From positions 1-53,688 of the forward strand of contig CAYMVZ010000005.1 in assembly GCA_964394335.1 (NCBI GenBank): DNA of 53,688 bases, read 5' to 3'. The notes beneath the pieces were generated by a model, which saw nothing but the letters and a program-made list of their open reading frames with translations, was not told where the DNA came from and searched no databases. Positions 33,828 to 43,227 of the stretch are shown piece after piece (positions within the stretch are counted from its first letter, which is position 1; each line of letters opens with the position of its first letter). The stretch is from CAJXCL01 sp964394335. GTDB taxonomy: Bacteria; Nitrospinota; Nitrospinia; CAJXCL01. The position numbers and the translations under genes are program-made.

Positions 33828-34934
33828 ATGGTATTAAAAAATATTATAATTAAAGCTATTGTATCGCTGTCAAAAGCGCTAAACCTGCCAGAAAGAAATT
33901 ATACCTATAAACCCAATCGGTTCCTTATAGTTACCCCGGCGGGTGTCGGAGATACCCTCTGGGCGACACCCGCTATTAGAGCATTAAAAGAAACTTATCC
34001 TGAAAGTTATCTCGGTGTCTTGGTAACAAAAACAGGAAGCGAACTTCTTAAAGGTAATCCTGATATTGATGAACTGTTTATCTTTAAAAGGTCTTTTAAA
34101 GGATTCTTTTCATTACCAAAACTCTTAAAAATTCTCAGGCAAAGGAAATTTACTGTAGCACTCATGTTTCATGCCTGGGATCGTATGGTATGGTTAATCT
34201 GTTATTTTACTGGAGCAGGAGAAATTATTGGATTTAAAGGGACAAGGGGGAAGCGTCTTGACTTTATTCTCACAAAGGGCATCACTATTTCGGATGATAT
34301 AAACCACTGGATAGATAAATATTTGAGTCTTGTTAAAGAACTAAAAGCCTTTACGTCTAAAAAATGCATTGATATTTATTTAAATAATGATGACAGGATA
34401 GCGGTAAAAAAATATTTTAATGATTGCGGTGGTTGTAACGACTCATTAATGGTTGGTCTGCATCCCGGTGGAAGACATGTCTATAAACTGTGGAACCAAA
34501 GGAGTTTTATTCAAGCGGCAAACGCCCTTGTTGAGAAATTTAACTGTAAAGTAATAATAACGGGCAGTGCTGAGGAAAAAATGTTGGATGATAAAATAGC
34601 TTCTAAAATAAAAAACGCAATAAGTGTCGCCGGTGTGTTTGATATAAGAGAAACAGCGGCTCTTATAGAAAGGTTAGACCTCTTTATCACTAACGATACA
34701 GGCCCCATGCACATAGCATCCGCATTGAAAACACCAACAATTGCACTTTTTTCACCAACTAATCCACTGGGCTGTGGTCCTTATTATTGTGAAACAGCTT
34801 CAGTAATCGCAAAACCAAAACCTGAAGAATGTAAACCGTGTACGGGCAGCAAATGTGTCACACCTACTTGTATGGAACAGATAACTGTCAAAGAAGTAAT
34901 TGCAGAAGCGGAAGTGCTTCTTGCAAAAAAGTAA
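33828..34934 (+). CDS. GT9 family glycosyltransferase (heptosyltransferase-like)
   Basis: A 368-residue GT-B enzyme of the ADP-heptose:LPS heptosyltransferase family. The N-terminal ILVTPAGVGDTLWATPAIRALKE-like motif is at about 30-52, and the C-terminal NDTGPMHIASALKTPTIALF with the FSPTNP motif at about 280-307 is characteristic. A Cys cluster near the end (CKPCTGSKCVTPTC) is common in this branch. It probably adds heptose to the inner core of LPS. It is 243 bases after the preceding GT4 gene; this gap holds nothing recognised. Confidence 0.92.
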   Translation: MVLKNIIIKAIVSLSKALNLPERNYTYKPNRFLIVTPAGVGDTLWATPAIRALKETYPESYLGVLVTKTGSELLKGNPDIDELFIFKRSFKGFFSLPKLLKILRQRKFTVALMFHAWDRMVWLICYFTGAGEIIGFKGTRGKRLDFILTKGITISDDINHWIDKYLSLVKELKAFTSKKCIDIYLNNDDRIAVKKYFNDCGGCNDSLMVGLHPGGRHVYKLWNQRSFIQAANALVEKFNCKVIITGSAEEKMLDDKIASKIKNAISVAGVFDIRETAALIERLDLFITNDTGPMHIASALKTPTIALFSPTNPLGCGPYYCETASVIAKPKPEECKPCTGSKCVTPTCMEQITVKEVIAEAEVLLAKK

Positions 34935-35012
34935 AATTTTGCTTATTTACTTTGCAGCATTTACTGAATGAAAAACATAGTAAAAATATTGAACAAGGTA
35001 TAATGACTTTTA

Positions 35013-36203
35013 ATGAATATAGCTATCGTTTTGATGAAATTTAACCCTTTTGGTGGGTATGAACGTCAGGCAGCTATTTTGGCGGGTGCATTAGCAGATC
35101 GTGGAGATGATGTTACTGTATTTGCGAACAAATGGCTTGGAGATTCACATGTCGGTATCAAGTTTCAAAAAATTCCAATGCTTAAGGGTATGTCCTGGCT
35201 TAAAGTCCTTTCTTTCGCCCTTATCTCCCGATTTTACCTGAATCAAGAGAAAAAAAAGTTCGATATTATCGTTGCTTTTGACAGAACTTTTTTAATGGAT
35301 ATATATAGAGCAGGAAATGCGTGCCACAAAGAATGGTTAAATATTAGAAAACAACACGGTAATATTTTAGATTTAATTTCTATAGCCATAAATCCACTCC
35401 ACATTGTTATCAATAAAATAGAAAATTTTATTTTTTCCAGAATGCAAAAAATGAATGGAGAGATTATTGTTCTTTCTGATACGGGTACCCATCAGATTTG
35501 TCGACATTATCCAATAGATGAAAATCGTTTTACTACTATTCCACCAGTAGTGGATTTAACACGCTTTGATACTTCTAAACTCCAAACCCGCAGGAAAGAG
35601 CAGAGAAATAAATTAGGTATTGGAAATGATACCTTGCTGCTGTTGCATGTTGGGTCCGGATTTAGAATAAAAGGGCTCAACAACACCATTGCTTCTTTAT
35701 CAATTTTAGTAAATAAAGGATTAAAAGCAGAATTGATTGTTGTGGGAAAAGACAGATCAGGAACAAAAAAAAATTTAAAACTCTGTCAAAAATTGGGGCT
35801 GCAAAAAAATGTTCACTTTCTCGGAGGTATTAAAGGCATTGAACGTTTATATGCCGCTGCGGATATTTTTATTATGCCGTCTCTTTTTGAAACTTTTGGT
35901 ATTGCCGCTATCGAGGCATTAGCCTGCGGTTTACCCGTTATCATAGGAAGAGGCGCAGGGGTTTCATCTGTCATCGAACAGGAAAAAGTTGGAAAGGTGA
36001 TTGATGTGCCCGTTGACCCGGGAAAACTTGCTAAATTAATAGAAGAGACCGCTATGACTGAAAAGGAATCGAAGGCTTCAGGGAAAATTGATAAGGAAAA
36101 GGAAAAAAGAATAGGCGTTTCTTTGAAATATGATCAGAATATTCTTATGAATAAATTTATGACGCTTTTGGACAGAACAGCGGGAGAAAAGAAATTATCA
36201 TAA
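35013..36203 (+). CDS. GT4 family glycosyltransferase (WaaG-like)
   Basis: A 396-residue GT-B enzyme. It opens with the WaaG-like FNPFGGYERQAAILAGAL. The donor half has LLLHVGSGFRIKGLNNTI, VHFLGG and PSLFETFGIAAIEALACGLPVI with an intact E-x7-E motif, and a lysine-rich tail. WaaG adds the first glucose to the LPS core, and the similarity suggests the same region of the molecule. It follows the GT9 gene by 78 bases and precedes a methyltransferase by 18, so an operon is likely. Confidence 0.92.
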   Translation: MNIAIVLMKFNPFGGYERQAAILAGALADRGDDVTVFANKWLGDSHVGIKFQKIPMLKGMSWLKVLSFALISRFYLNQEKKKFDIIVAFDRTFLMDIYRAGNACHKEWLNIRKQHGNILDLISIAINPLHIVINKIENFIFSRMQKMNGEIIVLSDTGTHQICRHYPIDENRFTTIPPVVDLTRFDTSKLQTRRKEQRNKLGIGNDTLLLLHVGSGFRIKGLNNTIASLSILVNKGLKAELIVVGKDRSGTKKNLKLCQKLGLQKNVHFLGGIKGIERLYAAADIFIMPSLFETFGIAAIEALACGLPVIIGRGAGVSSVIEQEKVGKVIDVPVDPGKLAKLIEETAMTEKESKASGKIDKEKEKRIGVSLKYDQNILMNKFMTLLDRTAGEKKLS

Positions 36204-36221
36204 AAATAAGCAGGGAGCATC

Positions 36222-37187
36222 ATGAAGTGTAAAATTTGTAACTCCAATGCTGAACATACCTCCTGGACGGCAAAAGACATGAGGGTTAGCAGAAATGAAG
36301 AGTTCACCTATTTTCAATGTATTCACTGCAGCTGCCTTCAAATAAAAAAAATACCAAAAAATATTTCTGTCTATTATCCTGATAACTATTATTCTTTTGA
36401 AAAGGTATCAACAGCAAAACATTATGACAGGTTATTGAAAAGTTATTTGCGAAAAACAGGGGCGTTTTTGGGGACATCCCTGAAATGGTATGGAACTCTT
36501 ACAAGGAAAGTATTTTCTCTCCCTCCGCACCATGAATGGTTTTACAATTCCGGTGTTTCGTTTGGCTCGAGGATTCTCGATGTGGGATGTGGGGGTGGAT
36601 CACTGCTTTTGAGAATTTGGAAAGAAGGATTTACCAACGCTTCAGGAATTGATCCATTCATACCAAATGATATAAATTATAAAAACGGACTAAAAATAAA
36701 TAAAACAACTTTAAAGGATTTAAGAAAAGACAGTTTTTTTGATTTAATTATGATGCACCACTCTTTAGAGCATATACCGAACCAATTTGAAGCGTTTCAT
36801 CATATCAACAGGCTTCTTAAAAAAGGCGGAATTGCATTGATTAGAATACCTGTTTCTAAGTCTACAGCATGGGAACACTATAGAACAAATTGGATACAAT
36901 TAGACGCCCCAAGACATTTATTTTTGCATTCTGAGAAAAGTATCAATGTATTGGCAGCAAAATACGGACTAAAAATAAAAAAAGTAATTTATGACTCTTT
37001 AGTATTTCAATTTCTCGGAAGTGAATTATGTAAAAGAGGAATTCTCATGCCAGATCATAAATCTTATATGAAAAAAGAGGGAAAGCGGATATTCCAGAAA
37101 TCGCAATTACAAAACTGGAAAATGATAACTAAAGAACTTAATAATAAAAACAAAGGAGACATGGCCTGTTTTTATTTTATTAAGTGA
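36222..37187 (+). CDS. SAM-dependent methyltransferase with an N-terminal zinc ribbon
   Basis: A 321-residue protein. Four cysteines (C3, C6, C33, C36) form a putative zinc ribbon. The methyltransferase core follows, with ILDVGCGGGSLLLR as the SAM site near residues 113-126 and MMHHSLEHIPN as the acidic/acceptor loop. This type is common in O-antigen and core clusters, where it methylates a sugar, but some act on quinones or lipids. It is 18 bases downstream of the GT4 gene. The ribosome site is AGGGAGC. Confidence 0.88.
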   Translation: MKCKICNSNAEHTSWTAKDMRVSRNEEFTYFQCIHCSCLQIKKIPKNISVYYPDNYYSFEKVSTAKHYDRLLKSYLRKTGAFLGTSLKWYGTLTRKVFSLPPHHEWFYNSGVSFGSRILDVGCGGGSLLLRIWKEGFTNASGIDPFIPNDINYKNGLKINKTTLKDLRKDSFFDLIMMHHSLEHIPNQFEAFHHINRLLKKGGIALIRIPVSKSTAWEHYRTNWIQLDAPRHLFLHSEKSINVLAAKYGLKIKKVIYDSLVFQFLGSELCKRGILMPDHKSYMKKEGKRIFQKSQLQNWKMITKELNNKNKGDMACFYFIK

Positions 37188-37210
37188 TCATTGATTGAGA
37201 AGATGTAATC

Positions 37211-37497
37211 ATGGCAGACATTAACCCAAAACAGCTAAAAATAAATAATAAAAACTTTAATATAAGCGATCTTAATGAACACATCAGCTATGATGATGAA
37301 ATGTTTGATGTTGCTTGCGCATTAAAGGGATAGAGCACAATTTTAATCCCAATAATGTAATTAAAGAGTTGTCGAGAGCATTAAAACCTTCAAGAGCAAT
37401 ATACTTAAGCACACCCAATATATGCCGGCTAAAAACCAGAGCGCATTATTTTTTTACTGGAATTAATAATATCCATTTATTTGTCATGATGTTTTAA
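37211..37497 (+). pseudogene. Decayed SAM-dependent methyltransferase
   Basis: Two frames together read as part of a class I methyltransferase. The first (37211 on) gives ...DDEMFDVACALKG then stops; a +1 shift near 37328 continues as KGIEHNFNPNNVIKELSRALKPSRAIYLSTPN and ends early at 37497. DVxCALxGIEHxxNP and LSTPNI are typical of these enzymes. The N-terminal SAM-binding motif and the C-terminus are missing, so it is a frameshifted and truncated remnant. Confidence 0.8.
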
Positions 37498-37570
37498 ATG
37501 ATACAGCAGAACATGAAACTCAATAGAAACATATATTTGATTCACCGAGCGGGCATGGCTTAATAGTTTT

Positions 37571-38374
37571 ATGAAACCATTAATCAGTGTCATTATAGGA
37601 ACATATAATCACTTATCCTACCTTCAACTTTGCCTTCTTTCTCTGGAAAGACAAACTTTTAGAGACTTCGAAGTAATTGTTGCGGATGATGGATCAGGAC
37701 GGGAGATCAAAGAGTGGTTGAAAAGTTATAATACCAGCTTCCCTGTTACTCATTTGTGGCAGGAGGACAAGGGTTTTAGAAAGTGCAAAATATTAAATAA
37801 AGCGGTTAAGCAATCCAACTCCAATTATATTGTTTTTATAGATGCCGATTGTATATTAAGCAAAGATTTTCTTTTTGAACATTGGCATTGTCATGAAAAA
37901 GGAAGCTTTTTGGGAGGTAGACGTGTATTGATAGCAAAGAAATTTGCAAAAAGAATAACTGCTGAGATGCTAAGAAAAGGAAACTTTGATGGAATAAATC
38001 TATGGGGTATAAATTGCGTGCTTTCAGGTTGTTTTAAATATTATGAAGAGGCGTTAAGACCTCTATATTATATAAGAAAAAACAACTTTTTTAATCTAAT
38101 GGGGTGCAATTTTTCAATTCATAAATCTGACCTGCTTTTAGTGGGAGGATTTGATGAGGAATATGAAAGCAGGGGAGGAGGAGAAGATACTGATGTTTCC
38201 TTGAGGTTGAAGGTAGCCGGATGCAGGATGAAATCGGTAAGATACCGCGCTATCCAGTTCCATCTAGGACACGACATCCTTGTAGACAAATCAAAATCCC
38301 AAAAACTATTTTCAGAAAAACGGGACAAGATTAAAACCAGCGATGATGCTAAAAAAATAAAAAGTTCATTATGA
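37571..38374 (+). CDS. GT2 glycosyltransferase (galactosyltransferase-like)
   Basis: A 267-residue GT-A enzyme. It begins ISVIIGTYNHLSYLQLCLLSL, has VADDGSG and the metal-binding FIDADC motif near residue 95, and ends with GGFDEEYESRGGGEDTDVSLRL, the ED motif of the C-terminal galactosyltransferase-like region. Family-2 glycosyltransferases add sugars with inversion. Its stop codon overlaps the start of the next GT4 gene by four bases (ATGA), so the two are translationally coupled. Confidence 0.92.
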   Translation: MKPLISVIIGTYNHLSYLQLCLLSLERQTFRDFEVIVADDGSGREIKEWLKSYNTSFPVTHLWQEDKGFRKCKILNKAVKQSNSNYIVFIDADCILSKDFLFEHWHCHEKGSFLGGRRVLIAKKFAKRITAEMLRKGNFDGINLWGINCVLSGCFKYYEEALRPLYYIRKNNFFNLMGCNFSIHKSDLLLVGGFDEEYESRGGGEDTDVSLRLKVAGCRMKSVRYRAIQFHLGHDILVDKSKSQKLFSEKRDKIKTSDDAKKIKSSL

Positions 38375-39375
38375 TCCATCTTTTAATTTGCCCGCATGTA
38401 CTTGATTATGGAGGTTCACAGATAAGTGTTCATCATTGGGCAAAACATTTAGACTCTTCAAAGTTTAAAATTACTATACTTGCGATGAAGGAGGGGGGGC
38501 TTTCAAGTAAGTTTGAATCTAATTATTCAGTTTATTATGACGATATTGGCTATCCTAATGTTGAAAACTATATAAGAAGGTTTAAGCCAGACATACTCCA
38601 TGCCTGTCCGGGAGGCGGTACCCATCAGGAATACATTACTAAAGCAGCGAAATTAGTTCCGGTCACGCAGACGATAATGTGTCCCAGGCTTGTATCAAAC
38701 AAAAATGATGTTTCAGGCAGCATTGTTCTTTCAAATTATGTTTTTTCACTTCAAACAAACATAAAAGATGTTTTCCAGATTGATCCCCCTTTTGATATAA
38801 CCGATTACAATATCAAACATTCAACAGAGTATTTTGGTCTGCCTAAAAACAAATTGATCATCGGTTCCTTAGGAAATAACAGGCGTGAAAACGCTCATTT
38901 TATGAAAATAGTCAGATATTATAAAAATAAGAACGTCCATTTTGTAATAAAAACTAATAAAAAATATAAGTATTTATTTGGAAGAAAAAGAATTACCGCG
39001 ATTAGCGGAAATCTAAGCGAAGATGAAAAAATGAGTTTAATCAAATGTTTCGATATTTTTTTATACCCAACGTCTAATGAATCTTATGGAATGGTTTTTT
39101 TAGAAGCCATGTCTCAAAAAATACCTATTATAAGTTATGATGATTCAGCTATGCCGGAGGTGATAGAAGAAGGTGGTCTTCTTGCACCTTTAAATGATAT
39201 AAATAAAATGATGGAACTGCTTGATGATTTGACAACAAATGAAAATAAAAGAAGGTCGATTGGACAAGTGGGATATAAATTATTCAGGAAACGCAATGAT
39301 CCAAAACTTATTGTCAAAAAGTATGAAAAGTTTTTTGAAGAAATATTTAATTCTCGGACATCTCATCAATTATAA
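38371..39375 (+). CDS. GT4 family glycosyltransferase
   Basis: A 334-residue GT-B enzyme. The opening CPHVLDYGGSQISVHHWAK matches the glycine-rich acceptor loop; the donor half has IGSLGNNRRENAHF and YPTSNESYGMVFLEAMSQKIPIIS with intact E-x7-E. It overlaps the preceding GT2 gene by four bases. A rather short N-terminal half and many Lys/Asn codons reflect the strong A+T bias here. Confidence 0.92.
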   Translation: MIHLLICPHVLDYGGSQISVHHWAKHLDSSKFKITILAMKEGGLSSKFESNYSVYYDDIGYPNVENYIRRFKPDILHACPGGGTHQEYITKAAKLVPVTQTIMCPRLVSNKNDVSGSIVLSNYVFSLQTNIKDVFQIDPPFDITDYNIKHSTEYFGLPKNKLIIGSLGNNRRENAHFMKIVRYYKNKNVHFVIKTNKKYKYLFGRKRITAISGNLSEDEKMSLIKCFDIFLYPTSNESYGMVFLEAMSQKIPIISYDDSAMPEVIEEGGLLAPLNDINKMMELLDDLTTNENKRRSIGQVGYKLFRKRNDPKLIVKKYEKFFEEIFNSRTSHQL

Positions 39376-39527
39376 AAATAAACTGAATATTCTAATGCCA
39401 TATCTTTACGCGACATAACCGTAATCAAAATAAAAAAAATCCTGCTCTCATGGTTTCCTAACTAAAAATATGCAAGGAAAGCAGGCAGGAAAAAGATTTA
39501 TGCTTATTTTATTTAAGGAATAATAAA

Positions 39528-41009
39528 ATGGATGTAGTTTTTTATTACCCTAAATTTCCTTCTGGAAAGCAGAAGTATGTAGTGGGAGGCGGCAGCAATA
39601 GAATGACCCCCCCTCTTGATATGGGGTGGATTGCGAAACTTTTAGAAAAAGAAGGCACGATTAATTTTGAAATTGTCGATGCCAACATAAATAGATATTC
39701 ATTTGATGAAGTTAAAAAAATATTATCAAAACTTCAGCCTAAAATCATTCTGACAACCTCTGAACCTTATGAAGCATATAGATGTATGAGCTTGATAGAG
39801 GATTATCTTTCTATTCATAAAGACTGCATTGAAATAACTAAAGAAACCCTTCCTGAAAGCCAGATTATTCTTGTCGGTCCTCATGGAACATCTTTTCCAG
39901 ACTATGTGTTCAAAGAAAACCCAAAATTGAATTTTATTGTAAGGGGAGAGCCAGAATTAACAAGCTTTGAATTGATAAACGCACTTTTAAAAGGTGAGGA
40001 CTGGAGAGAAATTAAAGGGGTGTCTTGTAATAATAACGGGCAAATTATTCATAACGAGGATAGGCCATACATTGAAAATCTTGACATGTTGTCTTATCCA
40101 GCGTTTCATTTATTGGAACTTGAAAAGTACCTCATCTATTCTCAGAAAAAAAGTAATAAAAGAAAAACTATGGTCATCAGTAGCAGGGGATGTCCGTACA
40201 AATGTATTTATTGTTTTAAAGCAATGGTTGGAGATAATTTCAGAAGCAGAAGCGCTGATAATGTTTTGGAAGAAATTGATATTTTATACGGGAAATATAA
40301 GGTGGATCATATTAGTTTTAATGATGAGATATTTACATTTGATGAAAAAAGAATAGAAACCATGTGTGAAAAATTAAAAGAGAGAAAATACCAGTTAACC
40401 TGGAGTTGTGAAACCAGGATTGAAAAAATTTCAATACCACTTTTAGAAAAAATGGCTGACGCAGGCTGCAATGAAATTTTATTTGGAGTTGAAAGCCTGT
40501 TACCGGAGATTCAAAAATCCGCTCAAAAAATAGTGGATATCAACAAGGTTAGTGAGATCACCAGGTACGCGGAGAAGATCGGCATCTATTGTTTATCCGC
40601 TTTACAATTCGGATTGCCTGGTGATTCCAGGAAAACAGTGGAAGAAAACCTAAAAAAAATAAAAAAGTTGGCTATACCAATCAGCCTTCCTCTTATAACA
40701 CGAGTCTATCCAACAACTAAATTGTATGAGATAGGCAAAGAAGAGGAGCTAATTAAAGAAGACAGCTTTGAGGCATGCGTAAAAGCTTCTGGCTTGATAA
40801 AAACGGAATTTAAAGATAGAGATTGCTATTATGAAGCGCTAAATTACTACCATAAAGCAATGAAAATGGTAAACCGAAGAAAAAAATATTCCTTAAGACG
40901 CTTAGTAAAGAAAATAAAAAAGTATTATCTTTCTTTAGTTAAAAAACCTATGTTATCAAAAATACTGCCTGTCTATTTAATTTGTACTATTTTTACTCAT
41001 CGAGTGTAA
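39528..41009 (+). CDS. B12-binding-domain radical SAM protein
   Basis: A 493-residue protein of the BchE/P-methyltransferase-like radical SAM group. The N-terminal 180 residues resemble the cobalamin-binding domain (VGPHGTSFPDYVF), lacking the DxHxxG lower-ligand motif. The radical SAM core has the iron-sulfur motif at C222, C226 and C229 (SSRGCPYKCIYCF), with ILFGVESL and ALQFGLPGD downstream. Such enzymes methylate unactivated carbons or rearrange lipids and sugars. Lying in the glycan cluster, it may modify a surface glycolipid. It overlaps the gmd gene tail to tail by 33 bases. Confidence 0.9.
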   Translation: MDVVFYYPKFPSGKQKYVVGGGSNRMTPPLDMGWIAKLLEKEGTINFEIVDANINRYSFDEVKKILSKLQPKIILTTSEPYEAYRCMSLIEDYLSIHKDCIEITKETLPESQIILVGPHGTSFPDYVFKENPKLNFIVRGEPELTSFELINALLKGEDWREIKGVSCNNNGQIIHNEDRPYIENLDMLSYPAFHLLELEKYLIYSQKKSNKRKTMVISSRGCPYKCIYCFKAMVGDNFRSRSADNVLEEIDILYGKYKVDHISFNDEIFTFDEKRIETMCEKLKERKYQLTWSCETRIEKISIPLLEKMADAGCNEILFGVESLLPEIQKSAQKIVDINKVSEITRYAEKIGIYCLSALQFGLPGDSRKTVEENLKKIKKLAIPISLPLITRVYPTTKLYEIGKEEELIKEDSFEACVKASGLIKTEFKDRDCYYEALNYYHKAMKMVNRRKKYSLRRLVKKIKKYYLSLVKKPMLSKILPVYLICTIFTHRV

Positions 41010-41963
41010 ATCAGATTCTACCATCTCACGAACAAGCTCATCAAAAGACAAGTTATATTTCCAGCCCAGTTTTTTCTGTGCTTTTGAACTGTCCCCAAGC
41101 AGGCTATCAACCTCGGCAGGTCTCAAGAACTTTTCGCTCGATTTCACATGCTCCCGGTAATCCAAGCCTGCAACGGCAAATGCCTTTTCACAAAATTCCT
41201 TTACCGAATGGTTTTCCCCGGAACAAATAACATAATCATCCGGTTTATCCTGCTGGAGCATTGCCCACATGGCTTTTACGTACTCCCTGGCATGACCCCA
41301 GTCCCTTTTTGCATCAAGGTTTCCCAGTAATAATTTATCTGTCCGCCCTCGTTTAATCATAGCGACATGGGAAGATATTTTTCTTGTAACAAATTCAAAG
41401 CCTCTTCTTGGAGATTCGTGATTGTAGAGGATGCCACTGCATGCAAACAGCCCGTAAGCCTCCCGATAATTTCTGGTTAGGTCAAAACCTGCAACTTTGG
41501 ATATACCATAAGCAGATCTTGGATGAAATGGCGTATCTTCAGTTTGCGGAACTTCTTTTACTTTCCCAAACATTTCACTCGAACCTGCAAAATAAAGCCG
41601 AGCCTTAGGAACTAAATCTCGAAAAGCGGAAAGGATATAATGAGTGCCGTTAATATTAGTATTTAACGTTGAAAATTCGTCTTCAAAGCTGTAGCTCACA
41701 TAACTTTGGGCTGCTAAATGATATATCTCATCAGGTTGTATTGCTTTTATGGATTTATAAATACTGGCATGGCTTTCTAATGATGCAGGGGTTAAATGAA
41801 TCTTATCCTTTATATGAAGGATCCTGCTCATCCTGTGATGTTCATCTTCTAAGGCTACTCTTCTTACCAGACCGTAGACCTCGTATCCTTTTTCTATCAG
41901 AAGCTCAGCCAGATAACTTCCATCTTGTCCTGTAATTCCCGTTATTAAAACTTTTTTAGACAT
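40977..41963 (-). CDS. gmd: GDP-mannose 4,6-dehydratase
   Basis: A 328-residue short-chain dehydrogenase that converts GDP-mannose to GDP-4-keto-6-deoxymannose, the precursor of GDP-L-fucose, GDP-D-rhamnose and related sugars. GITGQDGSYLAE is the NADP-binding glycine motif and the catalytic YxxxK is YGISK near residue 150. Other typical segments are FAGSSEMFG, YNHESPRRG and RDWGHAREYVKAMW. Length is normal. No fcl, rmd or other finishing enzyme is next to it in this window. It is convergent with the radical SAM gene. Confidence 0.97.
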   Translation of the reverse strand: MSKKVLITGITGQDGSYLAELLIEKGYEVYGLVRRVALEDEHHRMSRILHIKDKIHLTPASLESHASIYKSIKAIQPDEIYHLAAQSYVSYSFEDEFSTLNTNINGTHYILSAFRDLVPKARLYFAGSSEMFGKVKEVPQTEDTPFHPRSAYGISKVAGFDLTRNYREAYGLFACSGILYNHESPRRGFEFVTRKISSHVAMIKRGRTDKLLLGNLDAKRDWGHAREYVKAMWAMLQQDKPDDYVICSGENHSVKEFCEKAFAVAGLDYREHVKSSEKFLRPAEVDSLLGDSSKAQKKLGWKYNLSFDELVREMVESDLHSMSKNSTN

Positions 41964-42000
41964 CTATTATTGATAACCCTATGATGAACTTTTAAACAAG

Positions 42001-42038
42001 TTGACATTTGCATACCGGAATGTCAATTTTATTTTTTT
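42001..42038 (+). terminator. Hairpin with a T-rich tail
   Basis: TTGACATT (42001-42008) pairs exactly with AATGTCAA (42019-42026) and is followed on the plus strand by TTTTATTTTTTT. It lies in the gap between gmd and the next minus-strand gene, and no plus-strand gene runs into it. It may limit antisense transcription, or serve as an operator. Confidence 0.45.
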
Positions 42039-42087
42039 GCTGACTGTAATTGAGAAAAAAATATTTTCCTCTTTTTAACCTATAGTT

Positions 42088-43218
42088 TCAGTTCCTCGGA
42101 CATTTTTCTTTTTCAGGCTTTTCCATATGATTAAACCTTGCAACAACATCATAAAGATGAGAAAAACTATGATTTGCCATTAGCCATTCACGGCCGTTCT
42201 TTCCCATTTTTTTTATTTTATCATTATCTGACAATAAACTTTGAACCGCATAATCCAACTGAGATAGATCATCCAATGCAATTCCAAATTCTGGTTTTAC
42301 CCAAGGGACTGCTTTTTTTGAAACAACAACTGGTAATTCACAGCACAAAGCTTCCTGAACAGCTCTGGCAGCACCTTCAAATAAAGCTGGATGTACCATG
42401 ATTCTGGATCTATTATATATTAATGGCATTTGTTGATGAGAAAACCTGCCGGAACAAATATCACCTGAATAAGATTTTTTTTGAGGGTATTTAGAAAATA
42501 ACTTTCTCAGTTTACGGAAAAAAAATAAATCTTCTACTTTTGTATAAGGAGGTCCTTTAACATAACCACCAGAATGTATCCAACTATACTTTCTCTGGCA
42601 CACTATCTTTTGAATCTTATCAATTTGTTTACGGGGGGTCAGTACTCCAACAGAAACTATATCGAACTGTTTTTCTAATTTAACGGGTTTAAAGAAATCT
42701 GTATCAGCTCCCAGGGGAACTTTCAATAATTTCTCTTTTGGTACACGGGCCATAGCTCGCTTAATTGAATCTAAAGTGGGATGAACATAATAGTCACATA
42801 AATCAAGATCTTCCCACATAAGTGTATTTTTATTAACAACATTTCTTTCCCAAAGGAATGATAAAGGTTCACGTACCTTCTTCAGTACATTTAGTGCCAT
42901 TTGAGAACCGCTGCCAATAATATGCATTACATCCGGATTAAAACGGTGAAGCCATGAACTTATCTCATCATTTTCATACCACAAGCGACCTCTGCTTTGC
43001 CGTTGCTTTGGATTTTTTACGGGGAAAAATAGCGCATTGTATCCATCGTGCCTGATTGTAATTAATTTTTTCTCTTTTGTTAATGAGATAAAAAAAACTT
43101 CTTCATTTTTTGCAAAAGCTCTGCGCAGTTTTGAAAACCAGTCATCGTATTCCAAATATTCCATTTCAGTCATGCCATGTTCAAATGGCGGTGTAAACTG
43201 TGTGAAAACTATTTTCAT
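42088..43218 (-). CDS. GT4 family glycosyltransferase
   Basis: A 376-residue GT-B enzyme. The acceptor half contains an FTQFTPPFEHGMTEMEY opening; the donor half shows VSVGVLTPRKQIDKI and HPALFEGAARAVQEALCCELPVVVS with an E-x7-E motif. The C-terminus holds a MGKNGREWLMANHSFSHLYD helix common in the family. It ends the minus-strand run that starts at the ABC exporter, nine bases downstream of the GT9 gene. Confidence 0.9.
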   Translation of the reverse strand: MKIVFTQFTPPFEHGMTEMEYLEYDDWFSKLRRAFAKNEEVFFISLTKEKKLITIRHDGYNALFFPVKNPKQRQSRGRLWYENDEISSWLHRFNPDVMHIIGSGSQMALNVLKKVREPLSFLWERNVVNKNTLMWEDLDLCDYYVHPTLDSIKRAMARVPKEKLLKVPLGADTDFFKPVKLEKQFDIVSVGVLTPRKQIDKIQKIVCQRKYSWIHSGGYVKGPPYTKVEDLFFFRKLRKLFSKYPQKKSYSGDICSGRFSHQQMPLIYNRSRIMVHPALFEGAARAVQEALCCELPVVVSKKAVPWVKPEFGIALDDLSQLDYAVQSLLSDNDKIKKMGKNGREWLMANHSFSHLYDVVARFNHMEKPEKEKCPRN

Positions 43219-43227
43219 AATAGTGTC

